Shown piece by piece: positions 18,181 to 26,641 of a stretch of 64,000 bases of DNA. The notes under the pieces were generated by a model, which was given only the letters and a program-made list of their open reading frames with translations, was not told the origin of the DNA and did no database searches. A program made the position numbers and the translations under genes. The stretch is from positions 62,001 through 126,000 of the forward strand of contig VIRH01000100.1 of assembly GCA_008107755.1 (NCBI GenBank), in the 5' to 3' direction. Source of the stretch: Rhodobacterales bacterium (lineage in GTDB: Bacteria > Pseudomonadota > Alphaproteobacteria > Rhizobiales > Stappiaceae). Position 1 is the stretch's first letter; each line of letters opens with the position of its first letter.

Positions 18181-18307
18181 GGAAGGCGCCCTTGAAACTA
18201 GCTGTTTGGCACGTTCTGCCTTCAGGACGCGCTGCGCGGGCTTCCCCTGCCCCAGGCTTGCATGCATGAGGTCTTCGTCAGCAGGCTGCGTTCCCGAACA
18301 GAGCCTT

Positions 18308-19222
18308 TCAGGCCGCGAGATCTTCCTTCGTCTCCGGGCTGCCCATGCCGAGCATGTGGCAGATGGCGAAGGTCAGATCGGCACGGTTCATCGTGTAGAA
18401 ATGGAAGTCGTTGATGCCCCGGTCCACGAGATCCATCACCTGTTCGCAGGCGATCGAAACGCCGACCAGCTTGCGGGTATCCGGGTCGTGGGCAAGACCT
18501 GCGAAGCGCCGTGCGAGCCACTGCGGAATGGACGTGCCGCACTTGGCGGAAAACACCATCGTCTGCTCGAAGTTCTGGATCGGCAGAATGCCCGGGATCA
18601 CCGGCACGTTGATGCCGGCGGCCGCGATCCTCTCCATGTAGTCATCGAACATGTCGTTGTCGAAGAAATACTGGGTGATGATCCGGTCTGCGCCCGCATC
18701 CACCTTGCGCTTCAGATTGTCGATCTCGCTCTGCCAGCTTCCGCTTTCCGGATGCCGCTCCGGGTAGCCGGAAACGGAGATGTCGAAATTGGCGATCTTC
18801 TTGATACCGGCAACCAGGTCGGTGGCGTAGGGATAACCACTTTCGTGGGGCACATAGCGCGCTCCGATTCCTTCCAGCGGATCACCGCGCAGGGCCACGA
18901 GATGACGCACACCAAGATCCCAGTATTCGCGGACGATCTCGTCAACCTCCTCGCGCGACGCCCCGACGCAGGTCAGGTGAGCCGCCGGTGCGAGATCCGT
19001 TTCCTTCAGGATGCGTGCAACCGTCTTGTGGGTGCGCTCACGCGTGGTCCCGCCCGCGCCGTAGGTCACGGACACGAAAGACGGGTTCAGCGGGGCAAGA
19101 CGCTCAACGGTTCCCCACAGAGTTTCTGCCATCTTGTCGGACTTGGGCGGAAAGAACTCGAAGGATGCCGTGATTGGCGAATTTGCGACCTCATGGGACC
19201 GGCGGGATGTAATGGCTGACAT
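18308..19222 (-). CDS. metF: 5,10-methylenetetrahydrofolate reductase
   Basis: A 304-residue FAD-dependent TIM-barrel reductase that supplies 5-methyltetrahydrofolate to MetH. Family landmarks: SFEFFPPKSDKM with the catalytic Glu, FVSVTYGAGGTTRERT, HLTCVGASREEVDEI, LVALRGDP, DRIITQYFFDND and PGILPI. Start ATG 19222 with GAGAGG upstream begins 1 base after the sahR stop, so both are in one transcript. metH follows about 180 bases downstream. Confidence 0.95.
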   Translation of the reverse strand: MSAITSRRSHEVANSPITASFEFFPPKSDKMAETLWGTVERLAPLNPSFVSVTYGAGGTTRERTHKTVARILKETDLAPAAHLTCVGASREEVDEIVREYWDLGVRHLVALRGDPLEGIGARYVPHESGYPYATDLVAGIKKIANFDISVSGYPERHPESGSWQSEIDNLKRKVDAGADRIITQYFFDNDMFDDYMERIAAAGINVPVIPGILPIQNFEQTMVFSAKCGTSIPQWLARRFAGLAHDPDTRKLVGVSIACEQVMDLVDRGINDFHFYTMNRADLTFAICHMLGMGSPETKEDLAA

Positions 19223-19223
19223 A

Positions 19224-20246
19224 TCAAGCGACCTCTCGAGAAGGATTTTGAGCCGGCAGGTCCGTGACAATACGGCGGTCACGGGCAAGCCAGAGCGTAA
19301 CTGTTAGATTGGTTTCACTGTCATCGCCGGGAACGAGGTCGGTGACCTGCTCCATGTCGAGATCAAGCGCCTCGATCCAGCGCTCCATCTGATCGCGGGA
19401 AAAGCCGAGACGGCGATGTGCGTGCTTGTCACGCAGAAATTCAAGCTCGTGCGGAGCGAAATCGACGACGAGCAGGCGACCGCCCGGCCGCAGCGCACGT
19501 GCGGCCTCGGCAAGCGCGCGGGCAGGTTCGGCAAGGAAGTGCAGAACCTGATGGATCGCCACGACATCGAACGAGCGCGGTGGCACGTTCAGGGCATATA
19601 CGTCACCGTGACGAACCTGCGCGTTGGCAAGGCCCGCCTTGGCCAGATTGGCCCTGGCCACGGCCAGCATGTCATGGGATGCATCGACACCGAGCGCAGA
19701 CTGATACTGGTCGGCGAACACCTCGAGCAGACGCCCTGTTCCCGTCCCAAGGTCCAGAAAGGTCTGGAACGGCTTGTCGCCGAGTGCCCTGCGCATGGCT
19801 GCTTCAACGTCGTCTTCCGACACATGAAGCGATCGTTCCCTGTCCCAGTTGAGCGCGCGCGCCGCGAAATAGGCCGCTGCCTCTTCGGCCTTCGCCTTGC
19901 GGATCGCCTGAAAGCGTTCCTGATCGGCCGCGAGAACCGGATCCTCACTGGAAATACGGGCGACCAGATCGCGGGCAAGCTGGCCTTCCGGCCCGTCTGC
20001 CAGTCGATAATAGACCCAGGACCCTTCCGGAAACCGCTGGATCAGATCGGCTTCCGCCAGCAGCTTCAGATGCCTCGAAATCCGTGGCTGGCTCTGCCCC
20101 AGAATCGCCGTTGCGTCCTTCACCGTCAGTTCGCTTTCCGCAAGCAGCGCGATCAGGCGAAGACGCGTGGCCTCGCCGACCGCCCTGAGGGCAGCAAGGG
20201 TTTCGTCAACGGAAAGGGTCTGGTCTTCTGTCATGCAATCTGCCAT
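19224..20246 (-). CDS. sahR: SahR-type regulator: ArsR winged helix fused to SAM-methyltransferase-like domain
   Basis: A 340-residue fusion. Residues about 10-100 are an ArsR winged helix (EATRLRLIALLAESELTVKD, QSQPRISRHLKLLAEADLI, GSWVYYRL). Residues about 150-320 are a class I methyltransferase fold (FLDLGTGTGRLLEVFA, GVDASHDMLAVARANL, HQVLHFLAEPARALAEA). This is the architecture of SahR, which senses S-adenosylhomocysteine and represses methionine-cycle genes in proteobacteria (established for the family). Direct linkage to metF and metH and a perfect palindrome just upstream support the call. ATG 20234 is an alternative start four codons in. Confidence 0.88.
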   Translation of the reverse strand: MADCMTEDQTLSVDETLAALRAVGEATRLRLIALLAESELTVKDATAILGQSQPRISRHLKLLAEADLIQRFPEGSWVYYRLADGPEGQLARDLVARISSEDPVLAADQERFQAIRKAKAEEAAAYFAARALNWDRERSLHVSEDDVEAAMRRALGDKPFQTFLDLGTGTGRLLEVFADQYQSALGVDASHDMLAVARANLAKAGLANAQVRHGDVYALNVPPRSFDVVAIHQVLHFLAEPARALAEAARALRPGGRLLVVDFAPHELEFLRDKHAHRRLGFSRDQMERWIEALDLDMEQVTDLVPGDDSETNLTVTLWLARDRRIVTDLPAQNPSREVA

Positions 20247-20253
20247 CGATGTC

Positions 20254-20275
20254 GATATAAAGATATCTTTATATC
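20254..20275. promoter_or_regulatory. 22-bp perfect palindrome, predicted SahR operator
   Basis: The half site GATATAAAGAT (20254-20264) is followed directly by its reverse complement ATCTTTATATC. It begins 8 bases upstream of the sahR start and overlaps a plausible minus-strand -10 element (TATAAA on that strand, plus coordinates 20268-20273) with TTGCAA at 20289-20294 as -35. AT-rich palindromes of the AAGATATCTT kind are what I recall for alphaproteobacterial SahR sites. Confidence 0.8.
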
Positions 20276-20477
20276 AATCGAACACCCATTGCAAGCCAGA
20301 CAAACATATGCGGCATGGATTATCCGCTAACCGTCATGCACCGCGCGCGCAAGCCGTTTCCGGCTTCCGGGAGGCGCAAAGGCGAGATGAGAACGCCGTC
20401 CGCAGAAGAAACAGTCAAGACAGCGTCCGAAGTTCTGAAGAAAGCCCGTTCTTATTGCAAGCTGCCCATTGCGCCGG

Positions 20478-21515
20478 TTACGCGTAGACCCGCTCCCCCA
20501 TTCCCACGATCATTGCGGCCCTGGCACCGATCTCGGCCAGCTTCGAAAGATCGGGCACCAGAACCTCCTCTCCGCCATACTCATCAAACACTTCGTCGAA
20601 AAGCTGCCTTCGCCCGGGAAGAAAATCCGACAGCACGGTGGCGTTGGTCTCCCGACAGCTTTCGAAAAACGCCTCGGCTTCATGTCGTGGCACGAGCTTC
20701 TTGCGGGCGGGATAATGTCGCTCCAGAAAATGGATCAGGGTAAGCCGAAGTTTGCGCAACTCCGAGGCCTTGTCCGGAAATTCGCCCATCCGGCGATTGA
20801 ACTCCGCCAGAAAATGGATCGCCTCCAGCGACAGCGACTCGTTATGGGTCTTCGGCTTTTCTGTCCCGGGCGCACTGACGCCCGCCGCCCGCAGGAAGGA
20901 TCCGACCATTCCACCCTCCGACCGGGCTTCCTCCTCGAAAATCTTCACGATGACATTCTCGCGTCCGAAGACATCGCTCCATAGCGTGACGATCTTGCCG
21001 TAGTCATAGTAGTGCAACAGCCCCTGCGAAGGCGCGGGAATTGGCCGGTCCACCACCTTCTTGCCGAACTTGAAGGGCGTCGAGAAGTAGCTCGCTGCGA
21101 GCCGGTCCTGTCGCCGGAGATACACAATGACGCTGATATCGTCGGTAAAGGCCGAAAGAACCTTCCGCAACCTCTCCGCGCCCTCGCTCGACATGACCCG
21201 GCTGTGCAGATGCTCGTTGGAAAAGAGGATTACCTCCGGCCGCTGTGCCTCGACCTGCCTTTCGAGGGTCGTTCGGATATAGGTTTCCATATCCTGGTGA
21301 CCCTGCCTCGTCATCAGCGCATGCGCGGTGGCGGAAACCTCGTCCTTGTCGGGACGGCCGACGGCAAGAGCAGGCAGGCAGAGATGGTTCTCGCCGCACA
21401 GCATGTCGGGATAAAGAACACCCAGTTCTGCGAATGCTTTGCGGTTGTGATGGAAATACCGCTGAATGGTGGTGGTCGCGGTCTTCTCCGTCCCGATGTG
21501 AAGAACAATTCTCAT
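20478..21515 (-). CDS. Sulfotransferase-like protein
   Basis: A 345-residue soluble protein. It opens MRIVLHIGTEKTATTTIQRY, the P-loop-like 5'-phosphosulfate loop of PAPS sulfotransferases, and later has VIVYLRRQDRLAASYFS (the 3'-phosphate-binding R...S region). It probably transfers sulfate from PAPS to a cell-surface sugar, fitting its place as the last gene of a polysaccharide operon. The acceptor is unknown. ATG 21515 has AAGGG upstream and starts right at the first beta strand. Spacing from the previous gene is 57 bases. Confidence 0.75.
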   Translation of the reverse strand: MRIVLHIGTEKTATTTIQRYFHHNRKAFAELGVLYPDMLCGENHLCLPALAVGRPDKDEVSATAHALMTRQGHQDMETYIRTTLERQVEAQRPEVILFSNEHLHSRVMSSEGAERLRKVLSAFTDDISVIVYLRRQDRLAASYFSTPFKFGKKVVDRPIPAPSQGLLHYYDYGKIVTLWSDVFGRENVIVKIFEEEARSEGGMVGSFLRAAGVSAPGTEKPKTHNESLSLEAIHFLAEFNRRMGEFPDKASELRKLRLTLIHFLERHYPARKKLVPRHEAEAFFESCRETNATVLSDFLPGRRQLFDEVFDEYGGEEVLVPDLSKLAEIGARAAMIVGMGERVYA

Positions 21516-21572
21516 TTTGCACCCTTTTCCAAGCACCGGCAGGACAATTTTCCGTAGGCCTCTTCCGGTTCA

Positions 21573-22730
21573 TCAGTCTTGCGTTCCGGTGGCCAGTGCG
21601 CCTGCAGGCGACAGTCCTCCACAACGCCAGACGCTGTAGCGATCATGCGAATCCCAATCGTAATAGAAGGCGGCCTGAAGCTGGCCCGCGCGCGCGATCG
21701 TGTCAAAACCAGCTTGCGCAGCCTGAATCAGCGCCTTACGGCCTCTGTCATCCACCGGGCAGGTCTCATCTAGATTGGCAATGCCCCATTCCGTGACCCA
21801 GCAAGGCTTTCCTTCGCCCTCCGAACCGCAGACCCGGAGCTCTGACAGAACGCGGGACCGCACCGCCTCGCCCGACCTGCGTCCGGGATAAATGTGAATG
21901 CCGTAGCCATCGACGATCTGGTCGATGCCCCTCTCCCGCAGCATCGCGATGACCTCGCTTGCCTCCAGTCTCTCGAAGCCCAGCTTGTCCGCAAGCTCCG
22001 GGCCCATGTCCGACAGGCCGGCCGAAACAAGCGCGGCATCTGCGCTGTGTTTCGTCGACCGAAGGGTCTGGCGTGTTATCCGCAGGATCTCGATATAGGT
22101 ATCGAGGCCGCGCTCGAAGGCAGCCCGGTCGGACAAGCCGTCGGCATCCCGGGCGGTTTGTGCGCCTGGCCTGGCGAGCACATGCAAGTCGCCGTTATAA
22201 GGACTGATGTTGATTTCGTTGCCCGGCTCGACTGCGACGAGCGCGCCCCCTGCCGCATCGATTGCGGACAGCGAGGCGGACAGTTCCCGGCGATAGAGGT
22301 TCGGGTCGAGATCGGATAGCCGATGGATGTCCCAGGTGCGTCCGTGCCCGCTGCGCAAGGCGGCCTGCGGCGGGTAGTAGCTCTTGTTGGTGAGCTGTAT
22401 CTCCAGCAGAATATCGAGGCCGAGCTCATCGGCGATCTTGACCGCCTCGATACTGCGCGCCACCGGACGCGACAGCGAAAGACGGACGCTGCCGACGCCG
22501 CTTCCGGCGATCTGCTTCAGGATTTTCCGCTGCTCATCGCTTGAGAGCCAGGCCAGATTGACACGGTTGACGCCAAGACGCAGGCGGTCGCCAGACCAGG
22601 CGGGTCGAGCGCCGGTTGTGAGCAACGCAAGAACCACGAAAGCGGCAGCAAGACGCACAATCCGGTTCACGACCCGATCAGCCCCCCTGCGGCCGCCGAC
22701 TGCGGAAGCATCCATAGACACGGAGATCAT
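21573..22730 (-). CDS. Exported/anchored glycoside hydrolase-like TIM-barrel protein
   Basis: A 385-residue protein with an N-terminal hydrophobic segment (about 22-40, LAAAFVVLALLTTG) that is a signal peptide or anchor. The rest resembles a (beta/alpha)8 glycosidase: LGVNRVNLAW at strand 1, VAVEPGNEINI with a probable acid/base Glu E172 preceded by Asn-Glu pattern, GYGIHIYPG, and CWVTEWGIANL with probable nucleophile Glu E314. The two Glu residues at strand-4 and strand-7-like positions fit clan GH-A. It may trim or remodel the polysaccharide made by its neighbours. The start overlaps the preceding stop (ATGA); GTG 22721 is an alternative. Confidence 0.65.
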   Translation of the reverse strand: MISVSMDASAVGGRRGADRVVNRIVRLAAAFVVLALLTTGARPAWSGDRLRLGVNRVNLAWLSSDEQRKILKQIAGSGVGSVRLSLSRPVARSIEAVKIADELGLDILLEIQLTNKSYYPPQAALRSGHGRTWDIHRLSDLDPNLYRRELSASLSAIDAAGGALVAVEPGNEINISPYNGDLHVLARPGAQTARDADGLSDRAAFERGLDTYIEILRITRQTLRSTKHSADAALVSAGLSDMGPELADKLGFERLEASEVIAMLRERGIDQIVDGYGIHIYPGRRSGEAVRSRVLSELRVCGSEGEGKPCWVTEWGIANLDETCPVDDRGRKALIQAAQAGFDTIARAGQLQAAFYYDWDSHDRYSVWRCGGLSPAGALATGTQD

Positions 22731-23923
22731 TCCTTGCCGATGCCGATTTCCCGCAGCGTTTCGCGAAAGCTGCGCTCGCGGTCCGAATACTCGTCAACCA
22801 TCTCCGGCCCGTTCAGCCCGGCAAGGTGGTCGGCAACGAAGGCCGCTCTCTCCTCCGGCGCCTTGCCGGCGGCATCCAGTTCCTTTCGATCGACCGCCGG
22901 CAATCCGGTGTAGCCGAGCATCTCGCGCATACGATCGTCGATTGCCACCATCAGGCTCGGCACTGCGGACTGCATGGCGATGATCGAGCCATGGAAGCGC
23001 CGCCCGAAGTTGAACCCCATGGACGACGCCCAGCCACGCCACTGGTTCGTGTCGAAGAAGGTCCGGACGGCAAAAGGTTTGTCCCGCTTCTCGATGCCCG
23101 GATAGGCTAGGTCGCCAAGCATCTGACCCGACGCGCAGTCATAGACCCGGCCGGTCTCGTCCGGCTGCACCTTCATGTCGAAATGCAGGAATTCGTCCTG
23201 AACCACATATTGCGGAACGCTTTCAGCGGGCTCCAGCGCATCCGCATCGAGGATCGGTTCCTGATCTCCGCCGAGATAGCCAGAATAGATCGTCCGAGCC
23301 TTGCCGATCTCCACATGAGGCAGCTTCTTCAGCGAAGCGCGCATGTTGTGCGGTAGGAAGTAAACCGACGGGCACCCTGTCGGCTTGACGAACGAAAAGC
23401 CGTTGTCCTGCAGATAGCCGGCGGTTTCATATCCACGCGTCAGGAAATAGTGCTCGCGGGCCTTCAAAACGTCCAGAAGCCGCTGCGTGCCTTCGGGCAG
23501 ATCGTGCTCCTCCAGGTCCTTCCGGTTCTGCATGCCGATGCCCATCATGACGACAGGCATCTTGAGTTCCCCCAGCACCTTGGCTTCCGCATCCGCCGAA
23601 AGGCCACGACGCAGAAGGTTGGCGCAGGTGAAGACGCAAATGTCGAAATTGGCATTGAACTCCGAAAGGTCTTCGCCCCTCGACACACAGTTGAACAGGT
23701 GCCAGAACGGAATGACCTTTGCGGTCGGCGGGAGGGCTCCCATGGCGCCTTCGCCGATCAGGTAGTTTCCCGTGTTGCTGATCGCGCGCAGCTCCTTCAG
23801 GAAAAGATCTTCGCTTTCAGGCTGTTTGTGGCGCTCGGAATAGGAAACAGAAAGGCCCTGAGCACCATTCGCCATTCGCGTGTAGTGCCCCGGAATGCCC
23901 GTCACGAGAATTCTTGGTGGCAT
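22727..23923 (-). CDS. Polysaccharide pyruvyl transferase-family protein
   Basis: A 398-residue cytosolic protein. The segment NTGNYLIGEGAMGALPP near the N-terminus, VMMGIGMQNRKDLEEHDLPE, and MGFNFGRRFHGSIIAMQSAVPSLMVAIDDR are typical of the pyruvyl-transferase (CsaB/WcaK-like) family, including the conserved R-x-H-G. It could add pyruvate ketals to a surface glycan, though the family also includes other sugar transferases. Third gene of the operon, 36 bases after the fused glycosyltransferase and overlapping the hydrolase gene. Confidence 0.8.
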   Translation of the reverse strand: MPPRILVTGIPGHYTRMANGAQGLSVSYSERHKQPESEDLFLKELRAISNTGNYLIGEGAMGALPPTAKVIPFWHLFNCVSRGEDLSEFNANFDICVFTCANLLRRGLSADAEAKVLGELKMPVVMMGIGMQNRKDLEEHDLPEGTQRLLDVLKAREHYFLTRGYETAGYLQDNGFSFVKPTGCPSVYFLPHNMRASLKKLPHVEIGKARTIYSGYLGGDQEPILDADALEPAESVPQYVVQDEFLHFDMKVQPDETGRVYDCASGQMLGDLAYPGIEKRDKPFAVRTFFDTNQWRGWASSMGFNFGRRFHGSIIAMQSAVPSLMVAIDDRMREMLGYTGLPAVDRKELDAAGKAPEERAAFVADHLAGLNGPEMVDEYSDRERSFRETLREIGIGKE

Positions 23924-23959
23924 GAAATGGTAACCTCTCTGGTTTCGGACGGTCGCGCG

Positions 23960-26641
23960 TCACTCGGCGGCCGCCACACCGCGATATCCAGCCTCGGCAT
24001 CTAGGAAACTCGGGGGACGGGAGGCCGACGCGTTCCCGACCTCGCCGTCGCACCAGGTGATGAAATCGGCCAGGGAGGAACTCCACGACCGGCGCGCAGA
24101 CGAGCGCAGGCAACCGTCCACCAGAGGCGCAAGGCGCGCCCGGTTGGAGGCAAGCTCCGTCACAAGCCGTACGAGGTCGCTGACGACCTCCACGTCGCTC
24201 GCGCCTCTCACGAGCAGTCCATCTCTGCCGTTGCGGATCAGTTCGCCGACGGCGCCGACATTCGTCGCCAGCGGCACGCACGCCAGCTGCTGCGCCTCGG
24301 GGATCATCAGCGGAGCCCCTTCCCAGCGTGACGGCATCAGCAACACATCGGCCCAGCCCAGCGCGGCGATGAGATCGCGGCTGGCAAAGACCGGCGGCCG
24401 GACCTCCATACCGAGGTCCCGAAGCCTGTCGCCCCAGGACACCCTGCTGTCGGCGAGAATTTCGCCGCCGATCACCAGACCGTCGAAGGGAACACCGGTG
24501 GCGCGCAGTCTGGAAAGCGCGCCTGCCAGACGATCGATGCCCTTCTGCCGGTCGAGACGGCCCATGTACAGCAAACGGAGACGGCTGGTTTCCCTACCCT
24601 TGCGTCGGTCCGAAACCACGTCGGACAGAACCTCGGGAGCGACCGAAAAGCTCGCCGAATTCGGCACGGCAAAGGTCTTTTCCAGCGGCACGCCGAAACT
24701 GTGCAGGTAGGTCTTCAACTGGCTGGAGCAGGTCAGGAAGGCGTCGTAGCAATGCTCATGAGCGATCGCCGCGTAAGGCTGCCCTGCGGGTCGCTGGAAC
24801 TCCGTATTGTCGATGACATGCAGATAGCAAGCGGTCCGGGTGCCTTCTGCCCGCAGTCGCGCAACAAGAGGATGGACCGCCATGACGTGATTGTTGATGA
24901 CGAGGTCGAAACCGGACAACTGGCCCTTCAGAAGCTGCCAGTCCATCGTGTCGTCCTCGGCAATGAAATCCTGTCCAAGGAACGATCCCGACCCGCCCCA
25001 GGCGGGAATGCCTTCGCCCCAGAAATGAATGTAGTCGAAGCAGTCGCTGAACTCGTCGATCACATCCATGCGGCTCGAGCCGAGAACGAAGAGATGCGTC
25101 TCGTAACCGGAGGCCTTCAGTTCTCCGGCCGTCGCATAGATCACCTTCTCCGCCCCGCCGAAGGAGGCATTCGGAACGAGCAGCGCGGCGGTGCGCTTGC
25201 CGGAGCTGTTGTGGCCGAGTGGTAGAACCGGATAACCGCCGATCTGTCGTCTCAGCGCCCGGAAGAGCTCCGAATAAGGCATCAGCCGCATGGGGCGCCA
25301 CGTCCAGCGCTTGCCGGCCATCCGGCTGAGCATGCTGGTCGCAATCGCATTGACGCAGTTGATGATGACCTGTTGCGGAGAAATGAGTGAACGGCGCGGG
25401 AGTTTCCTAGGGAATGGAAAGCGGACACTCAGGACCGACAGGGTCGGCCAGATCTGCTCGTTGCCGATGGAGGAAAACCAGTCGAGGGCGTTGTTGCCTA
25501 TGACGTCGCGCACAAGAGCGGACGACAGAAAGATCAGATCCGCCGGCGGCATGTTCTTGGCACCACTGCCGTGGACCTCGGTCTCGATCGACCGCTGTTC
25601 CCTGTCATTTCCAAGGCGAACGAAGACGATGTTCGTTTTTTCGCTCATTCTCTCCAGGTGCGAGAGAATGTTCGGCAGCATGTGAGACTCTTTCAGGAGT
25701 TCGAGTGTCGCGCCGCTGCCGGCCATCATGAAGGGGGGAAAGTGGACGTTGTCCGGCTCGCCAAGCGCGGCCCAGAAATCCGTGATCAGCGTATCAAGGC
25801 GCACAGTCCCCTGCGGCTTGCCAGGATCCGTGAAATAGGAGAGCGAGGCGTCTTCCGTCTTCATGAAAAGATAGCGCGGGCAATCCTCATGCTCGAAATC
25901 GACCAGCGTCGGGCGCTTGTAGAGCATCTTGTGGCGCTTCTTGAGAAAACTCTCCGAGGCGGCCCGATCCCGGTTGGCTTCCTTGAAACGGCTTTCCGCG
26001 CGCAGGCGGTATTCGAAGGTCGTGTCATGGCATGGCACGCCGACGAAACCGTGCTCGATGCAGGAGAGCCAGAACTCCCAATCCTCGAAGCCGTTCTGCC
26101 TGTCGTCATCGAACCGGACGCCAGACCGGAAGACCTCCATGGAGATCATCGATCCCGTATCGCAGATATTGTCCGTGATGCAGTGAACGAGGCGGGAATA
26201 CCGGTTGCCGTAATGGGAGCGCCAGTTGACCGAGAAGGTGTCGATATTGGTATAGACCCAGCCGCAGCCGCTCGCGAGCAGCGCTTCGAAAAGCGTCGCG
26301 ATCGTCGTCGGCAGCACGCGGTTGTCGGCATCGAGAAAATAGATCGCCCGCGCTTCCGGCATTTCCTCCATCACGTAATCGATTGCCCGATTGCGGGCGC
26401 CCCCCGGGCCAGCATTTGGACCGAAGATCACATTGACCGACGGGTGGACTGCGGAAAACACCAGTAGCTCGTCGAAGGTTTCGCGGCGCGTGTCGCCATC
26501 AACCGACACCACGATTTCGATCCGGCAGCGGGGCGCGGAGGACGACAGCACGGAGTGGATGGCTTCAAGCGCGAGCGCGGCGTGTCCGTAAAGCGGCATC
26601 GCCACGACGACCAGATCCGTCTCTCCCGGCCTACCGGACAT
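23960..26641 (-). CDS. Two-domain glycosyltransferase (GT2 plus GT4)
   Basis: An 893-residue fusion. Residues 1-about 280 are a GT-A (GT2) domain: LVVVAMPLYGHAALALEAIH, NAGPGGARNRAID, FLDADN (DxD) and FEDWEFWLSC. The middle (about 300-480) has no match I recognise. Residues about 500-860 are a GT-B (GT4) domain: FGGAEKVIYATAGELKASGY, LLYMGRLDRQKGIDRL at 691 and the EX7E motif with E774 and E782 (WEGAPLMIPEAQQ). Two transferases in one chain often build an alternating disaccharide. No TM segments or signal are seen. The start overlaps the preceding gene by 11 bases. Confidence 0.85.
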   Translation of the reverse strand: MSGRPGETDLVVVAMPLYGHAALALEAIHSVLSSSAPRCRIEIVVSVDGDTRRETFDELLVFSAVHPSVNVIFGPNAGPGGARNRAIDYVMEEMPEARAIYFLDADNRVLPTTIATLFEALLASGCGWVYTNIDTFSVNWRSHYGNRYSRLVHCITDNICDTGSMISMEVFRSGVRFDDDRQNGFEDWEFWLSCIEHGFVGVPCHDTTFEYRLRAESRFKEANRDRAASESFLKKRHKMLYKRPTLVDFEHEDCPRYLFMKTEDASLSYFTDPGKPQGTVRLDTLITDFWAALGEPDNVHFPPFMMAGSGATLELLKESHMLPNILSHLERMSEKTNIVFVRLGNDREQRSIETEVHGSGAKNMPPADLIFLSSALVRDVIGNNALDWFSSIGNEQIWPTLSVLSVRFPFPRKLPRRSLISPQQVIINCVNAIATSMLSRMAGKRWTWRPMRLMPYSELFRALRRQIGGYPVLPLGHNSSGKRTAALLVPNASFGGAEKVIYATAGELKASGYETHLFVLGSSRMDVIDEFSDCFDYIHFWGEGIPAWGGSGSFLGQDFIAEDDTMDWQLLKGQLSGFDLVINNHVMAVHPLVARLRAEGTRTACYLHVIDNTEFQRPAGQPYAAIAHEHCYDAFLTCSSQLKTYLHSFGVPLEKTFAVPNSASFSVAPEVLSDVVSDRRKGRETSRLRLLYMGRLDRQKGIDRLAGALSRLRATGVPFDGLVIGGEILADSRVSWGDRLRDLGMEVRPPVFASRDLIAALGWADVLLMPSRWEGAPLMIPEAQQLACVPLATNVGAVGELIRNGRDGLLVRGASDVEVVSDLVRLVTELASNRARLAPLVDGCLRSSARRSWSSSLADFITWCDGEVGNASASRPPSFLDAEAGYRGVAAAE

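Noticed and set aside
18131-18307. Possible cobalamin or SAM riboswitch ahead of metH
   Set aside because: The gap is too short for a cobalamin riboswitch and shows none of its conserved boxes that I know; SahR control explains regulation.
15431-19219. Long open frame antisense to metH and metF
   Set aside because: It lies wholly opposite confidently identified genes, has no family motif, and is explained by high GC content which removes stop codons on the opposite strand.
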